Source: Agrobacterium tumefaciens_K (lineage in GTDB: Bacteria > Pseudomonadota > Alphaproteobacteria > Rhizobiales > Rhizobiaceae). Taken from it: DNA of 64,000 bases. Positions 7,712 to 17,051 of the stretch are shown here, one piece after another. The stretch is from the NCBI RefSeq assembly GCF_031801495.1, contig NZ_JAOEGC010000002.1, positions 2,046,001-2,110,000 of the forward strand, in the 5' to 3' direction. Position 1 is the stretch's first letter, and each line of letters opens with the position of its first letter. The position numbers and the translations under genes were made by a program. A model generated the notes under the pieces. That model ran no database searches and was not told the origin of the DNA. It saw nothing but the letters and a program-made list of their open reading frames with translations.

Positions 7712-10518
7712 ATTTTCTGCCGTTCGTTTTTTCCAGTCCTGCCATTCTCCTCGGCCTTCTCGCACTGCCTGCCATCTGGTGGCTGCTGCGGCTGACACCG
7801 CCTCGCCCCAAGACGGAAGTCTTCCCGCCGCTGAAAATCCTCGCCACGGTGTTGAAACGGGAGGAAACGCCCTCGAAAAGCCCCTGGTGGCTGACGCTGC
7901 TGCGTATGGCTCTGGCAGCGGCGGTCATTCTGGCACTTGCCGATCCGGTGATGAACCCGCGCAACAATATGCTGGCAGGCTCCGGGCCGCTGGTGCTGGT
8001 CATGGATAACAGCTGGGCCGCCGCACCGGACTGGGATCGACGCGTCGAAACCGCACGCGCTCTGATCGGCGATGCGGAACGGGCCGAGCGCCCCGTCTCC
8101 ATCAGCTTCACCGCCGATGCCGAGCATGACGCGGTTCCGGCAACGACTGCCGTCGCGCTTGAAAAGCTCGCGGCTGCGCGACCGAAACCGCTGGTGCCTG
8201 ATCGCAACCGGACGGCGGAAGCCATCACCGAAGCACTGAACGGAACGGCACCCGGCACGCTGGCCTATATTACCGATGGCGTGGCAACGACACAGGATGA
8301 AACCGCGCTTACGACGCTGGCAAACCTGTCCCCGGCCGAATTCCGCTTCGTCGAAGGTGACGGCCAGAACGTGACGGCCATTACCGGAGCGACCAACAAT
8401 GCCGACGCCATGAGTGTCACCGTGTCCCGGCTGCAAACGGCAGCGCTGCAACGGCTGACAGTCAATGCGCAGGACAGTCAGGGACGCATTCTGGCAAACG
8501 GCGTCGCGGATTTTTCCCCCGGCGCCACAGAAACGACGGCAACGGTGGATGCACCGTTCGAGTTGCGCAACGATTTCGCACGGCTTTCGCTTGATGGCGT
8601 CTCGACAGCCGGTTCAGCCCATCTGCTCGATGACGGGTTCCGCCGTCGCCGTGTGGCACTGCTTGCGGGCGAAACCGGCAACGACTTCCAGCCACTTCTC
8701 CAGCCGCTTTACTACATCAGCCGTGCGCTTCAGCCCTATGCCGACCTGATCCAGCAGCGGCAGGCCGATCTTTCGCAGGCAATTCCGGAAATCCTGCAAT
8801 CCAATCCGTCCGTCATCGTCATGGCCGATATCGGCCGCCTGCCGCAGGAAACCTACGAGCCGATGCAGCGCTGGCTGGCTGGTGGCGGCACGCTGATCCG
8901 TTTTGCAGGCCCGCGTCTTGCTGCGGCCCCGTCGGATGATCCGCTTGTGCCTGTGACGTTGCGTCAGGGCGAACGCGCCCTCGGCGGCGCGCTATCCTGG
9001 GCTGAACCGCAGCCGCTGGCCGACTTCCCCAATTTCGGCGCCTTCGCAGGCATGCCGAAAGCCGATGGCGTTCTCGTCAAGCGACAGGTGCTGGCCGAAC
9101 CGACACCGGATCTCGCCGAACGCACATGGGCAAGCCTTGCAGATGGCACGCCGCTCGTCACGACGCGCAATATCGAGACGGGTCGCATCGTACTGTTCCA
9201 TGTCAGCGCCGAAGCAAGCTGGTCCGATCTGCCGATCTCCGGCCATTTCGTCGAAATGCTGCGCCGTATCGTTCAGCTGTCGCAGGCGGGTGGCGCGTCC
9301 GCTTCCGCCAATGCACCCGCGGCAGCCTTGCCGCCCTATCGCCTATTGACCGCGGAAGGCTCGCTTTCCGCCGAAATCGGCTCAGCCCGCCCGCTCGAAA
9401 TACGCGCCGGTCAGCCACCACGTACAAGTTTCGAGAACCCGCCCGGCCTCTACGGTACGGAAGACGGCTTCGTCGCGCTTAATCTGCTCCCGGCCGGTGC
9501 AACGCTCCGTCCGCTGGACACCAGCACTGCCGGAGCCTCGACAACCGAGGCACTGGTCGGCGAGACGGCCAAATCGCTGCGCCCTGCCCTGTTCATTGCG
9601 GCCTTCCTGATGCTGATCGCGGACAGTCTCATCGTGCTCTTCATGAATGGCGCCTTCGCGCGCCTGCCGAAAACGACGCGCAGCTCCGCCGCCGCCCTCG
9701 CTCTTCTTGCCATATCAGGGCTTTTCGCACTGTCGCCGCAACAGGCGCGTGCGGATGATCCCAAACCTGGCGACGAGCAGATCTTCGAGCGGCTGGACAC
9801 CACGCATCTTGCCTATGTCCGCACTGGCGAAGACGATGTGGACCGCATTTCCGAACAGGGATTGCAGGGATTGAGCGAGTTCCTGACCTGGCGTACCACG
9901 CTGGAACCCGGTCAGCCGGTCGGGCTGGATATCTCGAAGGACGAACTGTCCTTCTATCCAATCATCTACTGGCCGGTTTCGGCGAGCGCTCCGATGCCCT
10001 CCAGCGCCACGATCTCACGCATCGACGCCTATATGCGGGCCGGCGGCACCGTGCTGTTCGATACACGTGACCAGTTCTCCTCGCTCGACAATGGTGGGAC
10101 CACACCCAATGGCGAACGCCTGCAGGCGATCCTTGCCAATATCGACATTCCGCCATTGGAGCCGGTGCCGGAAGACCATGTGCTGACCCGCTCCTTCTAC
10201 CTGCTCACCAACTTTCCGGGCCGCTACAACGGTTCGCCGCTCTGGGTGGAATCCCGTCAGGGTGCCGCGAAAACCACATCGGGCCTGTCATCTTCCGGCG
10301 ATGGCGTGACGCCGATCATGATTACCGGCAATGATTTTGCAGGCGCATGGGCTATCGACACGCAGGGCGCACCCGTTCTGCCGACCGTGCCCCCGGACGA
10401 ATTGCAGCGCGAACACGCCTTCCGCTCCGGCGTCAACATCATGATGTATATGCTGACCGGCAACTACAAGGCCGATCAGGTCCATGTTCCGGCCCTCCTC
10501 GAACGACTGGGGCAATGA
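7708..10518 (+). CDS. BatA-like N-terminal and DUF4159 membrane protein
   Basis: A 936-residue inner-membrane protein. Residues 2-44 form a BatA-like N-terminal segment (hydrophobic stretch ending WWLLRLTPPRP), a second membrane segment lies near 70-90, and a large periplasmic region follows. Membrane segments return near residues 630-655 and 660-690. The C-terminal 230 residues match DUF4159, with HLAYVRTGEDDVDRISEQGL at its start, and have a flavodoxin or amidotransferase-like look. It is co-translated with the DUF58 gene and is one base from the next gene. Together with MoxR it probably forms an envelope quality-control or assembly machine; the substrate is unknown. Confidence 0.85.
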   Translation: MNFLPFVFSSPAILLGLLALPAIWWLLRLTPPRPKTEVFPPLKILATVLKREETPSKSPWWLTLLRMALAAAVILALADPVMNPRNNMLAGSGPLVLVMDNSWAAAPDWDRRVETARALIGDAERAERPVSISFTADAEHDAVPATTAVALEKLAAARPKPLVPDRNRTAEAITEALNGTAPGTLAYITDGVATTQDETALTTLANLSPAEFRFVEGDGQNVTAITGATNNADAMSVTVSRLQTAALQRLTVNAQDSQGRILANGVADFSPGATETTATVDAPFELRNDFARLSLDGVSTAGSAHLLDDGFRRRRVALLAGETGNDFQPLLQPLYYISRALQPYADLIQQRQADLSQAIPEILQSNPSVIVMADIGRLPQETYEPMQRWLAGGGTLIRFAGPRLAAAPSDDPLVPVTLRQGERALGGALSWAEPQPLADFPNFGAFAGMPKADGVLVKRQVLAEPTPDLAERTWASLADGTPLVTTRNIETGRIVLFHVSAEASWSDLPISGHFVEMLRRIVQLSQAGGASASANAPAAALPPYRLLTAEGSLSAEIGSARPLEIRAGQPPRTSFENPPGLYGTEDGFVALNLLPAGATLRPLDTSTAGASTTEALVGETAKSLRPALFIAAFLMLIADSLIVLFMNGAFARLPKTTRSSAAALALLAISGLFALSPQQARADDPKPGDEQIFERLDTTHLAYVRTGEDDVDRISEQGLQGLSEFLTWRTTLEPGQPVGLDISKDELSFYPIIYWPVSASAPMPSSATISRIDAYMRAGGTVLFDTRDQFSSLDNGGTTPNGERLQAILANIDIPPLEPVPEDHVLTRSFYLLTNFPGRYNGSPLWVESRQGAAKTTSGLSSSGDGVTPIMITGNDFAGAWAIDTQGAPVLPTVPPDELQREHAFRSGVNIMMYMLTGNYKADQVHVPALLERLGQ

Positions 10519-10519
10519 C

Positions 10520-12601
10520 ATGACCCTGACCTTCGCCCCTTTCCTGCCGTGGATCGTGATCGCCGTTCTGGCCGTCGCTGCCCTTGCCCTCGCCGTCGTC
10601 GGGCTTTGGCGCGGTGTGCGAGGCGCGTGGCTGCGCGGGCTGGCGCTTGCCGCCCTGTTGCTGGCCATCGCCAACCCGTTGCTGACGAACGAGGAGCGGG
10701 AACCGCTCTCCACCATCGTTCCCGTCATTGTCGACCGTTCGCAAAGCCAGGACGTCCAGGACAGGCCGCAGATGACTGACGAAGCGCTCGCGACCCTGCG
10801 CGACCGGCTGTCGCGTTTCCCACGCATCGAACCGCGCATCGTCGAAGTACGTGACAATGCCGAAAGCGATGCACCATCCACGCAGCTATTCTCCGCACTT
10901 TCCTCTGCCGTTTCGGATGTTTCGCCATCCCGCGTTGGCGGTGCGATCTTCCTGAGCGACGGCCAGATCCACGACATACCGAACGCCTTGCCGAACGCTG
11001 AGCAGGCACTTGGCTTCAAGGCGCCTGTCCACGGCCTAATAACCGGCAAGGCCGACGAATTCGACCGCCGCATCGAGATCGTCCGCGCTCCCCGCTTCGG
11101 CATCGTCAACGAAGAACAGCAACTGACCTTCCGCGTCTTTGATGACGGCCGGTCGGAAGGCGGTTCCGCCGACGTTACGGTCAAGATGAACGGCGAGGAA
11201 ATCGCCACGTTGCAGGCAACACCGGGCCAGCCGACGCCGTTCAACTTCCGGGTTCCGCGTGGCGGCAACAATGTCATGGAGTTTTCCGTCGCAGGGCTGC
11301 CGGGAGAGGTAACGACCGCCAACAACCGCGCCGTCCACCTCATCGAAGGCATCCGCCAGAACCTGCGCGTCCTGCTCGTTTCCGGCGAACCGCATGCCGG
11401 TGAACGCGCATGGCGCAACCTGCTGAAGTCCGATGCCTCCGTCGATCTGGTCCACTTCACCATTCTGCGCCCGCCGGAAAAACAGGATGGCACGCCGATC
11501 AATGAACTGTCGCTGATCGCCTTCCCCACCCGTGAGCTTTTCGTCGAAAAAATCGAGGATTTCGACCTCATCATTTTCGACCGCTACCAGCATCGCGGCG
11601 TGCTGCCGATCCTCTATTACGATTACATCGCCCAGTACGTCGAAAAGGGCGGCGCGCTTTTGATCGCCGCCGGTCCCGAGCATGCGGGACAGGATTCGAT
11701 TGCCATGACGCCGCTGGCATCCGTGCTGCCAGCCCAGCCGACAGGTCAGGTGCATCAGGCCGCCTTCTACCCGCGCCTTTCGGAAGCGGGCAAGAAACAT
11801 CCCGTCACACGTGGCCTTGATGGCTCCGGCGAGGAGCCACCGCAATGGGGCCGCTGGTTCCGTACGATCAGCGTCGACCCGCCGCAGGGCCAGACGGTGA
11901 TGCTCGGCGACGGACAGGATCCGTTGCTGGTCCTCAATCGTCAGGGTGAAGGCCGCGTCGCCATGCTGCTGTCGGATCAGGGTTGGCTCTGGGCGCGTGG
12001 TTACGAAGGCGGCGGGCCGCATGTGGCACTCTACCGGCGCATCGCCCACTGGCTGATGAAGGAACCGGAGCTTGAGGAAGAGGCGCTGACCGCCCGCGCC
12101 AACGGCCGCACGCTGGAAATCACCCGCCAGACCATTGGTGACGACCCCGGACAGGCATCCGTGACGTTCCCCTCCGGCAAGACGGAGTACATGGCCTTCA
12201 CCACCACCGAGCCCGGTCTTTACAAGATCGAACGGCGCATGGACGAAACCGGTCTGTTTGAGATCCGGAACGGCGATTTCACCACCCTTGTTCATGTTGG
12301 TGCCGTCGATGCGCCGGAATTCAAGGCGATGATCTCGACGACGGAAACACTGCGCCCGCTGGTGGACGCCACCAAAGGCAGCATTCACCGTGTTGCCGAC
12401 AATGCGGGCCGGATTGCCCTGCCCGACATCCTGCCGGTCCGTGGCGACATCCGCGTTGCGGACGATGATCGCATGCTGATCCGCCTGACGGATGAAACCG
12501 TGCTGAAGGGTGTGAACACCTTGCCGCTGTTCGCCGGTTTTGCCGGCCTTGCCGCCCTGTTGTTCGCCTTCTCCGCACTCTGGTGGCGTGAAGGGCGGTA
12601 A
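10520..12601 (+). CDS. large membrane protein with glutamine-amidotransferase-like domain (moxR operon)
   Basis: A 693-residue protein with two N-terminal membrane segments (about residues 5-30 and 35-55), a long periplasmic part, and one C-terminal segment near 665-690. The central region around LLVSGEPHAGERAWRN and LIIFDRYQHRG resembles the class I amidotransferase-like fold found in this family, but I see no clear Cys-His-Glu triad, so enzymatic activity is doubtful. The start at 10520 comes one base after the stop of the previous gene. It is the fourth and last gene of the operon and a likely partner of the DUF4159 protein. Confidence 0.8.
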   Translation: MTLTFAPFLPWIVIAVLAVAALALAVVGLWRGVRGAWLRGLALAALLLAIANPLLTNEEREPLSTIVPVIVDRSQSQDVQDRPQMTDEALATLRDRLSRFPRIEPRIVEVRDNAESDAPSTQLFSALSSAVSDVSPSRVGGAIFLSDGQIHDIPNALPNAEQALGFKAPVHGLITGKADEFDRRIEIVRAPRFGIVNEEQQLTFRVFDDGRSEGGSADVTVKMNGEEIATLQATPGQPTPFNFRVPRGGNNVMEFSVAGLPGEVTTANNRAVHLIEGIRQNLRVLLVSGEPHAGERAWRNLLKSDASVDLVHFTILRPPEKQDGTPINELSLIAFPTRELFVEKIEDFDLIIFDRYQHRGVLPILYYDYIAQYVEKGGALLIAAGPEHAGQDSIAMTPLASVLPAQPTGQVHQAAFYPRLSEAGKKHPVTRGLDGSGEEPPQWGRWFRTISVDPPQGQTVMLGDGQDPLLVLNRQGEGRVAMLLSDQGWLWARGYEGGGPHVALYRRIAHWLMKEPELEEEALTARANGRTLEITRQTIGDDPGQASVTFPSGKTEYMAFTTTEPGLYKIERRMDETGLFEIRNGDFTTLVHVGAVDAPEFKAMISTTETLRPLVDATKGSIHRVADNAGRIALPDILPVRGDIRVADDDRMLIRLTDETVLKGVNTLPLFAGFAGLAALLFAFSALWWREGR

Positions 12602-12706
12602 ACCGTTCGTCGTGAAGCGAAAGGTTTTCGGCATTCGCGATTGCGCCGGAGGCAAGGATGCGCCATTCCGTTTTCCCCAATAGCAAATGCTTCGGGGAGA
12701 GCGGGA

Positions 12707-13120
12707 ATGGAGTTCGTTTTGACTGACGTTGCGGATGCAGAGGCCGAAAAGGCGATCCGCGATCCGCTGGTCGCCTACAATGTCGCCCGCTTCGGGGAAA
12801 GCGACCGGCGTGAACTCCTCATCACCATCCGCAACGGCGAAGGCGCTGTTACCGGCGGCCTCGTCGGATACACGGGACGCGGCTGGCTTTACATCCAGCT
12901 TCTTTTCGTGCCGGAAGACATGCGCGGCAAAGGCACCGGCCCGAAGCTCCTCGCCATGGCAGAGGAAGAGGCGAAAAAGCGCGGCTGCATTGGCGCTTAT
13001 ATCGACACGATGAACCCGGACGCGTTGAGGCTCTACGAGCGCTGCGGCTTCGCAAAGATCGGCGCGTTATCACCGCTTTCCAGCGGCCAGTCGATCACCT
13101 GGCTCGAAAAGCGGTTTTAG
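12707..13120 (+). CDS. GNAT family N-acetyltransferase
   Basis: A 137-residue acetyltransferase with the acetyl-CoA loop VPEDMRGKGTGPKLL in the middle and the NPDALRLYERCGF block near the end, both typical of GNAT proteins. The ATG at 12707 follows GGGGAGA; an upstream TTG at 12641 is weaker. It lies about 100 bases after the moxR operon in the same direction and converges on an MFS gene. The acceptor substrate cannot be told from the sequence. Confidence 0.85.
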   Translation: MEFVLTDVADAEAEKAIRDPLVAYNVARFGESDRRELLITIRNGEGAVTGGLVGYTGRGWLYIQLLFVPEDMRGKGTGPKLLAMAEEEAKKRGCIGAYIDTMNPDALRLYERCGFAKIGALSPLSSGQSITWLEKRF

Positions 13121-13147
13121 AGCGTTTGAAATAGATAGATAGACAGA

Positions 13148-13180
13148 GTGCGTCCAACCACTTGGGTTAAGAGGACGCAC
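13148..13180. terminator. hairpin between two convergent genes
   Basis: GTGCGTCC at 13148-13155 pairs exactly with GGACGCAC at 13173-13180, with further AACC/GGTT pairing inside. It sits between the converging GNAT and MFS genes. There is no clear U-run on either side, so termination is inferred from position. Confidence 0.45.
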
Positions 13181-13188
13181 CCTCATCT

Positions 13189-14502
13189 TCAAGCCAGCAC
13201 GGCACGCCGTGTTTCGGCATTGATCATCGTTGCGGCAATCGCCGCCAGCACCAGAAGTCCCGCGAAGATGCCGACGGCGAAACCGAAGCCTTGGGCAATC
13301 GCGTAACCGAGGATCGATGGTGCGGTAAGTCCCCCAAGGCGCGCCATGGCTCCGGCCGCCCCCATGCCGGTGGCACGGGATTCGGTGGGATAGAGTTCCG
13401 GCGTATAGGCATAAAGCGCTCCCCAGGTGCCGAGCAGCGCGAAACTCATGAGAAGCAGCGCGACGGCAACAAGGGCGGAACTGGACGCCAGCGTGAAAAG
13501 CAGGCAACCGAGCGCCGAAAGCAGGCAGAAACCGATGAGCGTCGGCTTGCGCCCCCATTTCTCCACACCGTAGGCGGCCAGCGCGTAACCGGGGATCTGC
13601 GCCAGTGCCACCAGCACGAGAAAACCGTAGCCGCGCACGAAACCGAAACCTTCACCCGCAAGGCGCGCTGGCATCCATGTGAAGATGCCGTAATAGGAAA
13701 CGGACACCAGAAACCAGATCGCGAGGATCATGATGCTGCGCTGCCTGAGTGCAGGTGAGAATATGCCCTGTGCCGTCGCCGTTTCAGGCTGGAAAAGCCT
13801 CGTTCCAAAATCCAGAACCGGCTTGCCGTTCGCCTCCAGCATGCGGTTCACAACCTCTTTGGCTTCCTCGAAGCGGCCGGACCGCATCAGGTAGAGCGGC
13901 GATTCAGGAACCAGAAACCGCAGGCCAAACCCGAGGATCGCCGGAACCGCCGTCACGATAAAAATATAGCGCCAGGCATCGGCGACACCGGCCAGACTGG
14001 CAATCCATGCGGCAATCGCCACGATCAACGTTCCGATAGCCCAGAAACCTTCAAGAAGAACGAGCCAGCGCCCGCGGTTTTTCGCGGGCAGGAATTCTGC
14101 CATCATCGCATAATCCACCGGCAACGTGCCGCCAACGGCCGCCCCGGTCAGGAAGCGGAGAACGAGCAGAATGGTGAAATCGGGCGAAAAGGCTGAAAGC
14201 AGGCCAAAAACGGCGTCACAGGCGACCGTCACGATCAGAACCCGACGGCGACCGTAGCGGTCGGCGAGCCGCCCGAAGACGGCAGCACCGATCAGCATGC
14301 CAAGGAAGAATGCCGTTCCGGTCTGCAAGGCTTGAGGAACAGTCATGCCGAAGGTTGCAGCGATCGATGCCGCCGTGAACCCCACCGCCAGCACCTGCAT
14401 GGCGTCCGCCGTCCAAACAAGGCCGAAAATGCCCATCAACCGTCGCTGATATGGACCCGCGCCCGCGCGCTCCAGGGCCTCGCCCATGCTGATAGCTGTC
14501 AT
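13189..14502 (-). CDS. MFS transporter, sugar/organic acid:H+ symporter type
   Basis: A 437-residue transporter with about twelve membrane segments. The loop between segments 2 and 3 reads GRLADRYGRRRV, the major facilitator signature, and PESPLYL follows segment 6, as in the sugar porter and aromatic acid:H+ symporter branches. Substrate is unknown. It is separated from the upstream acetyltransferase gene by about 80 bases and is probably its own unit. Confidence 0.85.
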   Translation of the reverse strand: MTAISMGEALERAGAGPYQRRLMGIFGLVWTADAMQVLAVGFTAASIAATFGMTVPQALQTGTAFFLGMLIGAAVFGRLADRYGRRRVLIVTVACDAVFGLLSAFSPDFTILLVLRFLTGAAVGGTLPVDYAMMAEFLPAKNRGRWLVLLEGFWAIGTLIVAIAAWIASLAGVADAWRYIFIVTAVPAILGFGLRFLVPESPLYLMRSGRFEEAKEVVNRMLEANGKPVLDFGTRLFQPETATAQGIFSPALRQRSIMILAIWFLVSVSYYGIFTWMPARLAGEGFGFVRGYGFLVLVALAQIPGYALAAYGVEKWGRKPTLIGFCLLSALGCLLFTLASSSALVAVALLLMSFALLGTWGALYAYTPELYPTESRATGMGAAGAMARLGGLTAPSILGYAIAQGFGFAVGIFAGLLVLAAIAATMINAETRRAVLA

Positions 14503-14583
14503 CCCACTCCCCTCGCAGAAATCGCCATCCGATTGCTAGGTCGCAGTTGGAAAACGGTCAAGTACGGGAATGACGATTTGCGT

Positions 14584-15153
14584 TCAGGCGTAGACCCGAA
14601 GCGGTTCTTCGAAGGCGTCGTCGCCCGATTCCACTTCCGCCATCACCGCTTCGCATTTGCGCCAGCCGATCTTGCCCTTCAGCCTTTGGTGTATGTCATG
14701 CCCCAAAGGCACGACCAGCACGCGGTTTGGATCGACCGGACCCGGAAAATCCAGTGCAGCATATGCGACCTTTTCGAAACCAAGCGGCATGTAATAGGGT
14801 GGATCACCGATCAGGATGACAGCCTCGGAGCCCTTGCGCTTTGCAGCGGCAATGGCGATCCGCACCAGCTCCCGCCCGATACCCCGGTTCTTGTGCGAAG
14901 GCCGTACGGCAAGCGGACCCAGCATGTGGCCCTGAACATCACCGGCCAGAACAGGCGTCATACGAACGGAAGCAATCGTCTCGCCGTCATCCGCGCAGAT
15001 GAAGGAGATTGACCGGTCGTGCGGACCCTGCTCACGGATGCGTGCAGCAGCGCGTGTGTGACGACCAGGGCCGAATGCTTCTTCGTTTATGATTTCGATG
15101 ATGGCGTCGTGCGACGCGTCCTCGGTGAGGTAGACCAGATCGTGCTTGGACAT
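14584..15153 (-). CDS. GNAT family N-acetyltransferase (YhbS-like)
   Basis: A 189-residue protein with the acetyl-CoA-binding loop VRPSHKNRGIGREL and the downstream block GDPPYYMPLGFEKV, the arrangement seen in YhbS-type acetyltransferases. Its N-terminal half carries HTRAAARIREQG, common in that branch. Acceptor unknown. Upstream, about 290 bases separate it from the divergent glutathionyl-hydroquinone reductase gene; I saw no distinctive element there. Confidence 0.85.
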   Translation of the reverse strand: MSKHDLVYLTEDASHDAIIEIINEEAFGPGRHTRAAARIREQGPHDRSISFICADDGETIASVRMTPVLAGDVQGHMLGPLAVRPSHKNRGIGRELVRIAIAAAKRKGSEAVILIGDPPYYMPLGFEKVAYAALDFPGPVDPNRVLVVPLGHDIHQRLKGKIGWRKCEAVMAEVESGDDAFEEPLRVYA

Positions 15154-15444
15154 GAAGAAACCGAAACTTCCAGAAGCTGATACGACAATATATGACGGCT
15201 GCGCCGGTTAGGGCGTTCAGGAGCGTCAGCGTCGTCGGAGCATCCGTGTTTCGATCATGGTCGATAATTTCCTCAGAATTATAAAAATCGCAATTATCAG
15301 GAAAATTTCCCGCCGTCCAGAACAAATCTGCAACACGCGCCATTCTCCGGCAATGGAGCAAAAACGCATTGTTCACCAAAGCGCGGATGTGCATTCCGGT
15401 TGAAACGGTTAAGATCGCAGCAAGAAAACGAAAAGGAGGCGACC

Positions 15445-16437
15445 ATGGGCATGCTGGTGGAAGGCGTATGGAAAGACGTCTGGTACGACACCAAGGAAAC
15501 CAAGGGGCATTTCAAGCGCAGCGCTTCGCAGTTCCGTAACTGGATAACCGCTGATGGTGCGCCCGGCCCGTCCGGACAGGGCGGCTTCAAGGCAGAGGCT
15601 GGCCGATACCACCTTTACGTTTCCTTCGCCTGCCCATGGGCACACCGAACTCTCATATTCCGCAAGCTGAAGAAACTCGAAGACGTGATCTCCGTTTCAG
15701 TCGTGGATCCGCTGATGCTGGAAAACGGCTGGGAATTCAAACCGCAGGAAACGCGCACGCCCGGCGCTACGGAAGATCATCTTTTCGGCCTGTCGACGCT
15801 CTGGCAGGTATACACGAAAGCCGACCCTAAATACTCCGGCCGCGTGACCGTTCCCGTACTCTGGGACAAGCGGACCGGCACCATCGTTTCCAATGAATCG
15901 GCGGAAATCATCCGCATGTTCAACAGCGCCTTCAATGGGTTGACTGGCAACACGTCGGATTATTACCAGCAGGTCCTGCGCGAAGACATCGATACGATGA
16001 ATGCCGTGATTTATGATAACGTCAACAATGGCGTCTACAAAGCCGGTTTCGCCACGACACAGGACGCCTATCAGGAAAGCGTGGTGAAACTGTTCGAAAC
16101 GTTGGACATGCTGGAGGACCGGCTGAAAGACCGTCGCTTCCTGTTCGGATCAAGCCAGACGGAAGCCGACTGGCGGCTGTTCACCACACTCGTGCGTTTC
16201 GATCCGGTCTATGTCGGTCATTTCAAGTGCAACATCCGCCGCATTCATGACTACCCGAACCTGACCGGCTATCTGCGCGACCTCTATCGCACGCCCGGCG
16301 TGCCGGAAACGGTCGAGATGCGCCATATCAAGGAGCACTATTACAGAAGCCACCGCACGATCAATCCCACGGGGATCGTCCCGGTCGGGCCGGAACTGGA
16401 CCTTATCGTGGCGCGTGACCGGCAAAGGTCTGCCTGA
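15445..16437 (+). CDS. glutathionyl-hydroquinone reductase (YqjG/ECM4-type glutathione transferase)
   Basis: A 330-residue omega-like glutathione transferase. The catalytic cysteine is C63 in the CPWAH motif, which defines the xi class that reduces glutathionyl-hydroquinones and recycles quinones. The C-terminal half holds the all-alpha domain with the block DWRLFTTLVRFDPVYVGHFK typical of this class. Length fits the family (about 320-330). The ATG at 15445 is set by AAGGAGG just upstream; earlier in-frame codons lack one. Confidence 0.93.
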   Translation: MGMLVEGVWKDVWYDTKETKGHFKRSASQFRNWITADGAPGPSGQGGFKAEAGRYHLYVSFACPWAHRTLIFRKLKKLEDVISVSVVDPLMLENGWEFKPQETRTPGATEDHLFGLSTLWQVYTKADPKYSGRVTVPVLWDKRTGTIVSNESAEIIRMFNSAFNGLTGNTSDYYQQVLREDIDTMNAVIYDNVNNGVYKAGFATTQDAYQESVVKLFETLDMLEDRLKDRRFLFGSSQTEADWRLFTTLVRFDPVYVGHFKCNIRRIHDYPNLTGYLRDLYRTPGVPETVEMRHIKEHYYRSHRTINPTGIVPVGPELDLIVARDRQRSA

Positions 16438-16493
16438 GGCGACCGCACGGGAGCATAATGCCGCTTTCGGGAAACGCCCGACGCTCAAAAAAA

Positions 16494-16985
16494 CTACCAG
16501 TAGTCGTTGAAGGCCGCCTCACCTGCCAGTTCCGCAAGCCGGCGGCGGGTGGCGGGCGTCACGTTTTCCGGCAATTCGGACAGCGCAAAGAAACCGCTTT
16601 CGACAATCTCGTGGTCCGGCTTTTTCGGCGCGGTCTGCTCGACCTCCAAACGGTAGAGCACAACGTGGTCGCGGTTGCTGCCTTCGGTATTCAGATAGAC
16701 GTGCATCAGCTCGGGCGTAGCAACTGCCTTGAGGTTGCCCTCCTCGCGGATTTCCTTGTGAAGCGCCATCGCAACGGTTTCGCCACGCTCGACTCCACCA
16801 CCCGGCAGATACCAGCCGGGCAGATACGAGTGCCTGACCAGAAAAACCCGCCCTTCGGCATCAAAACAGGCAGCTCTGACACCCACGGTCGCGCCGCGTG
16901 TCAGCAGAAAAACGAAATGCAGCATGCGTATCATCACGCGCGAATGGAACGGCCTCGTGTCACGGGGCATTCTCTCGTCACTCAC
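16494..16985 (-). CDS. NUDIX domain-containing protein
   Basis: A 163-residue hydrolase with the Nudix box GGGVERGETVAMAL followed by KEIREEGNL, where the usual R of the REUxEE core is K. The N-terminus carries a short hydrophobic stretch (MLHFVFLL) that could be a membrane anchor or simply the first strand. Substrate is unknown. Divergent from the metallophosphoesterase gene, with about 65 bases between. Confidence 0.85.
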   Translation of the reverse strand: MSDERMPRDTRPFHSRVMIRMLHFVFLLTRGATVGVRAACFDAEGRVFLVRHSYLPGWYLPGGGVERGETVAMALHKEIREEGNLKAVATPELMHVYLNTEGSNRDHVVLYRLEVEQTAPKKPDHEIVESGFFALSELPENVTPATRRRLAELAGEAAFNDYW

Positions 16986-17051
16986 TTTCGTTACTCCCCG
17001 TGGTCAGGCTTTCATTGGACGCGCTGCATATCATAGGTTATCTCTGCCGCC

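Noticed and set aside
10288..12655. Long minus-strand frames across the moxR operon end
   Set aside because: They overlap two well-supported plus-strand genes and have low-complexity Ser/Arg-rich or His-rich products.
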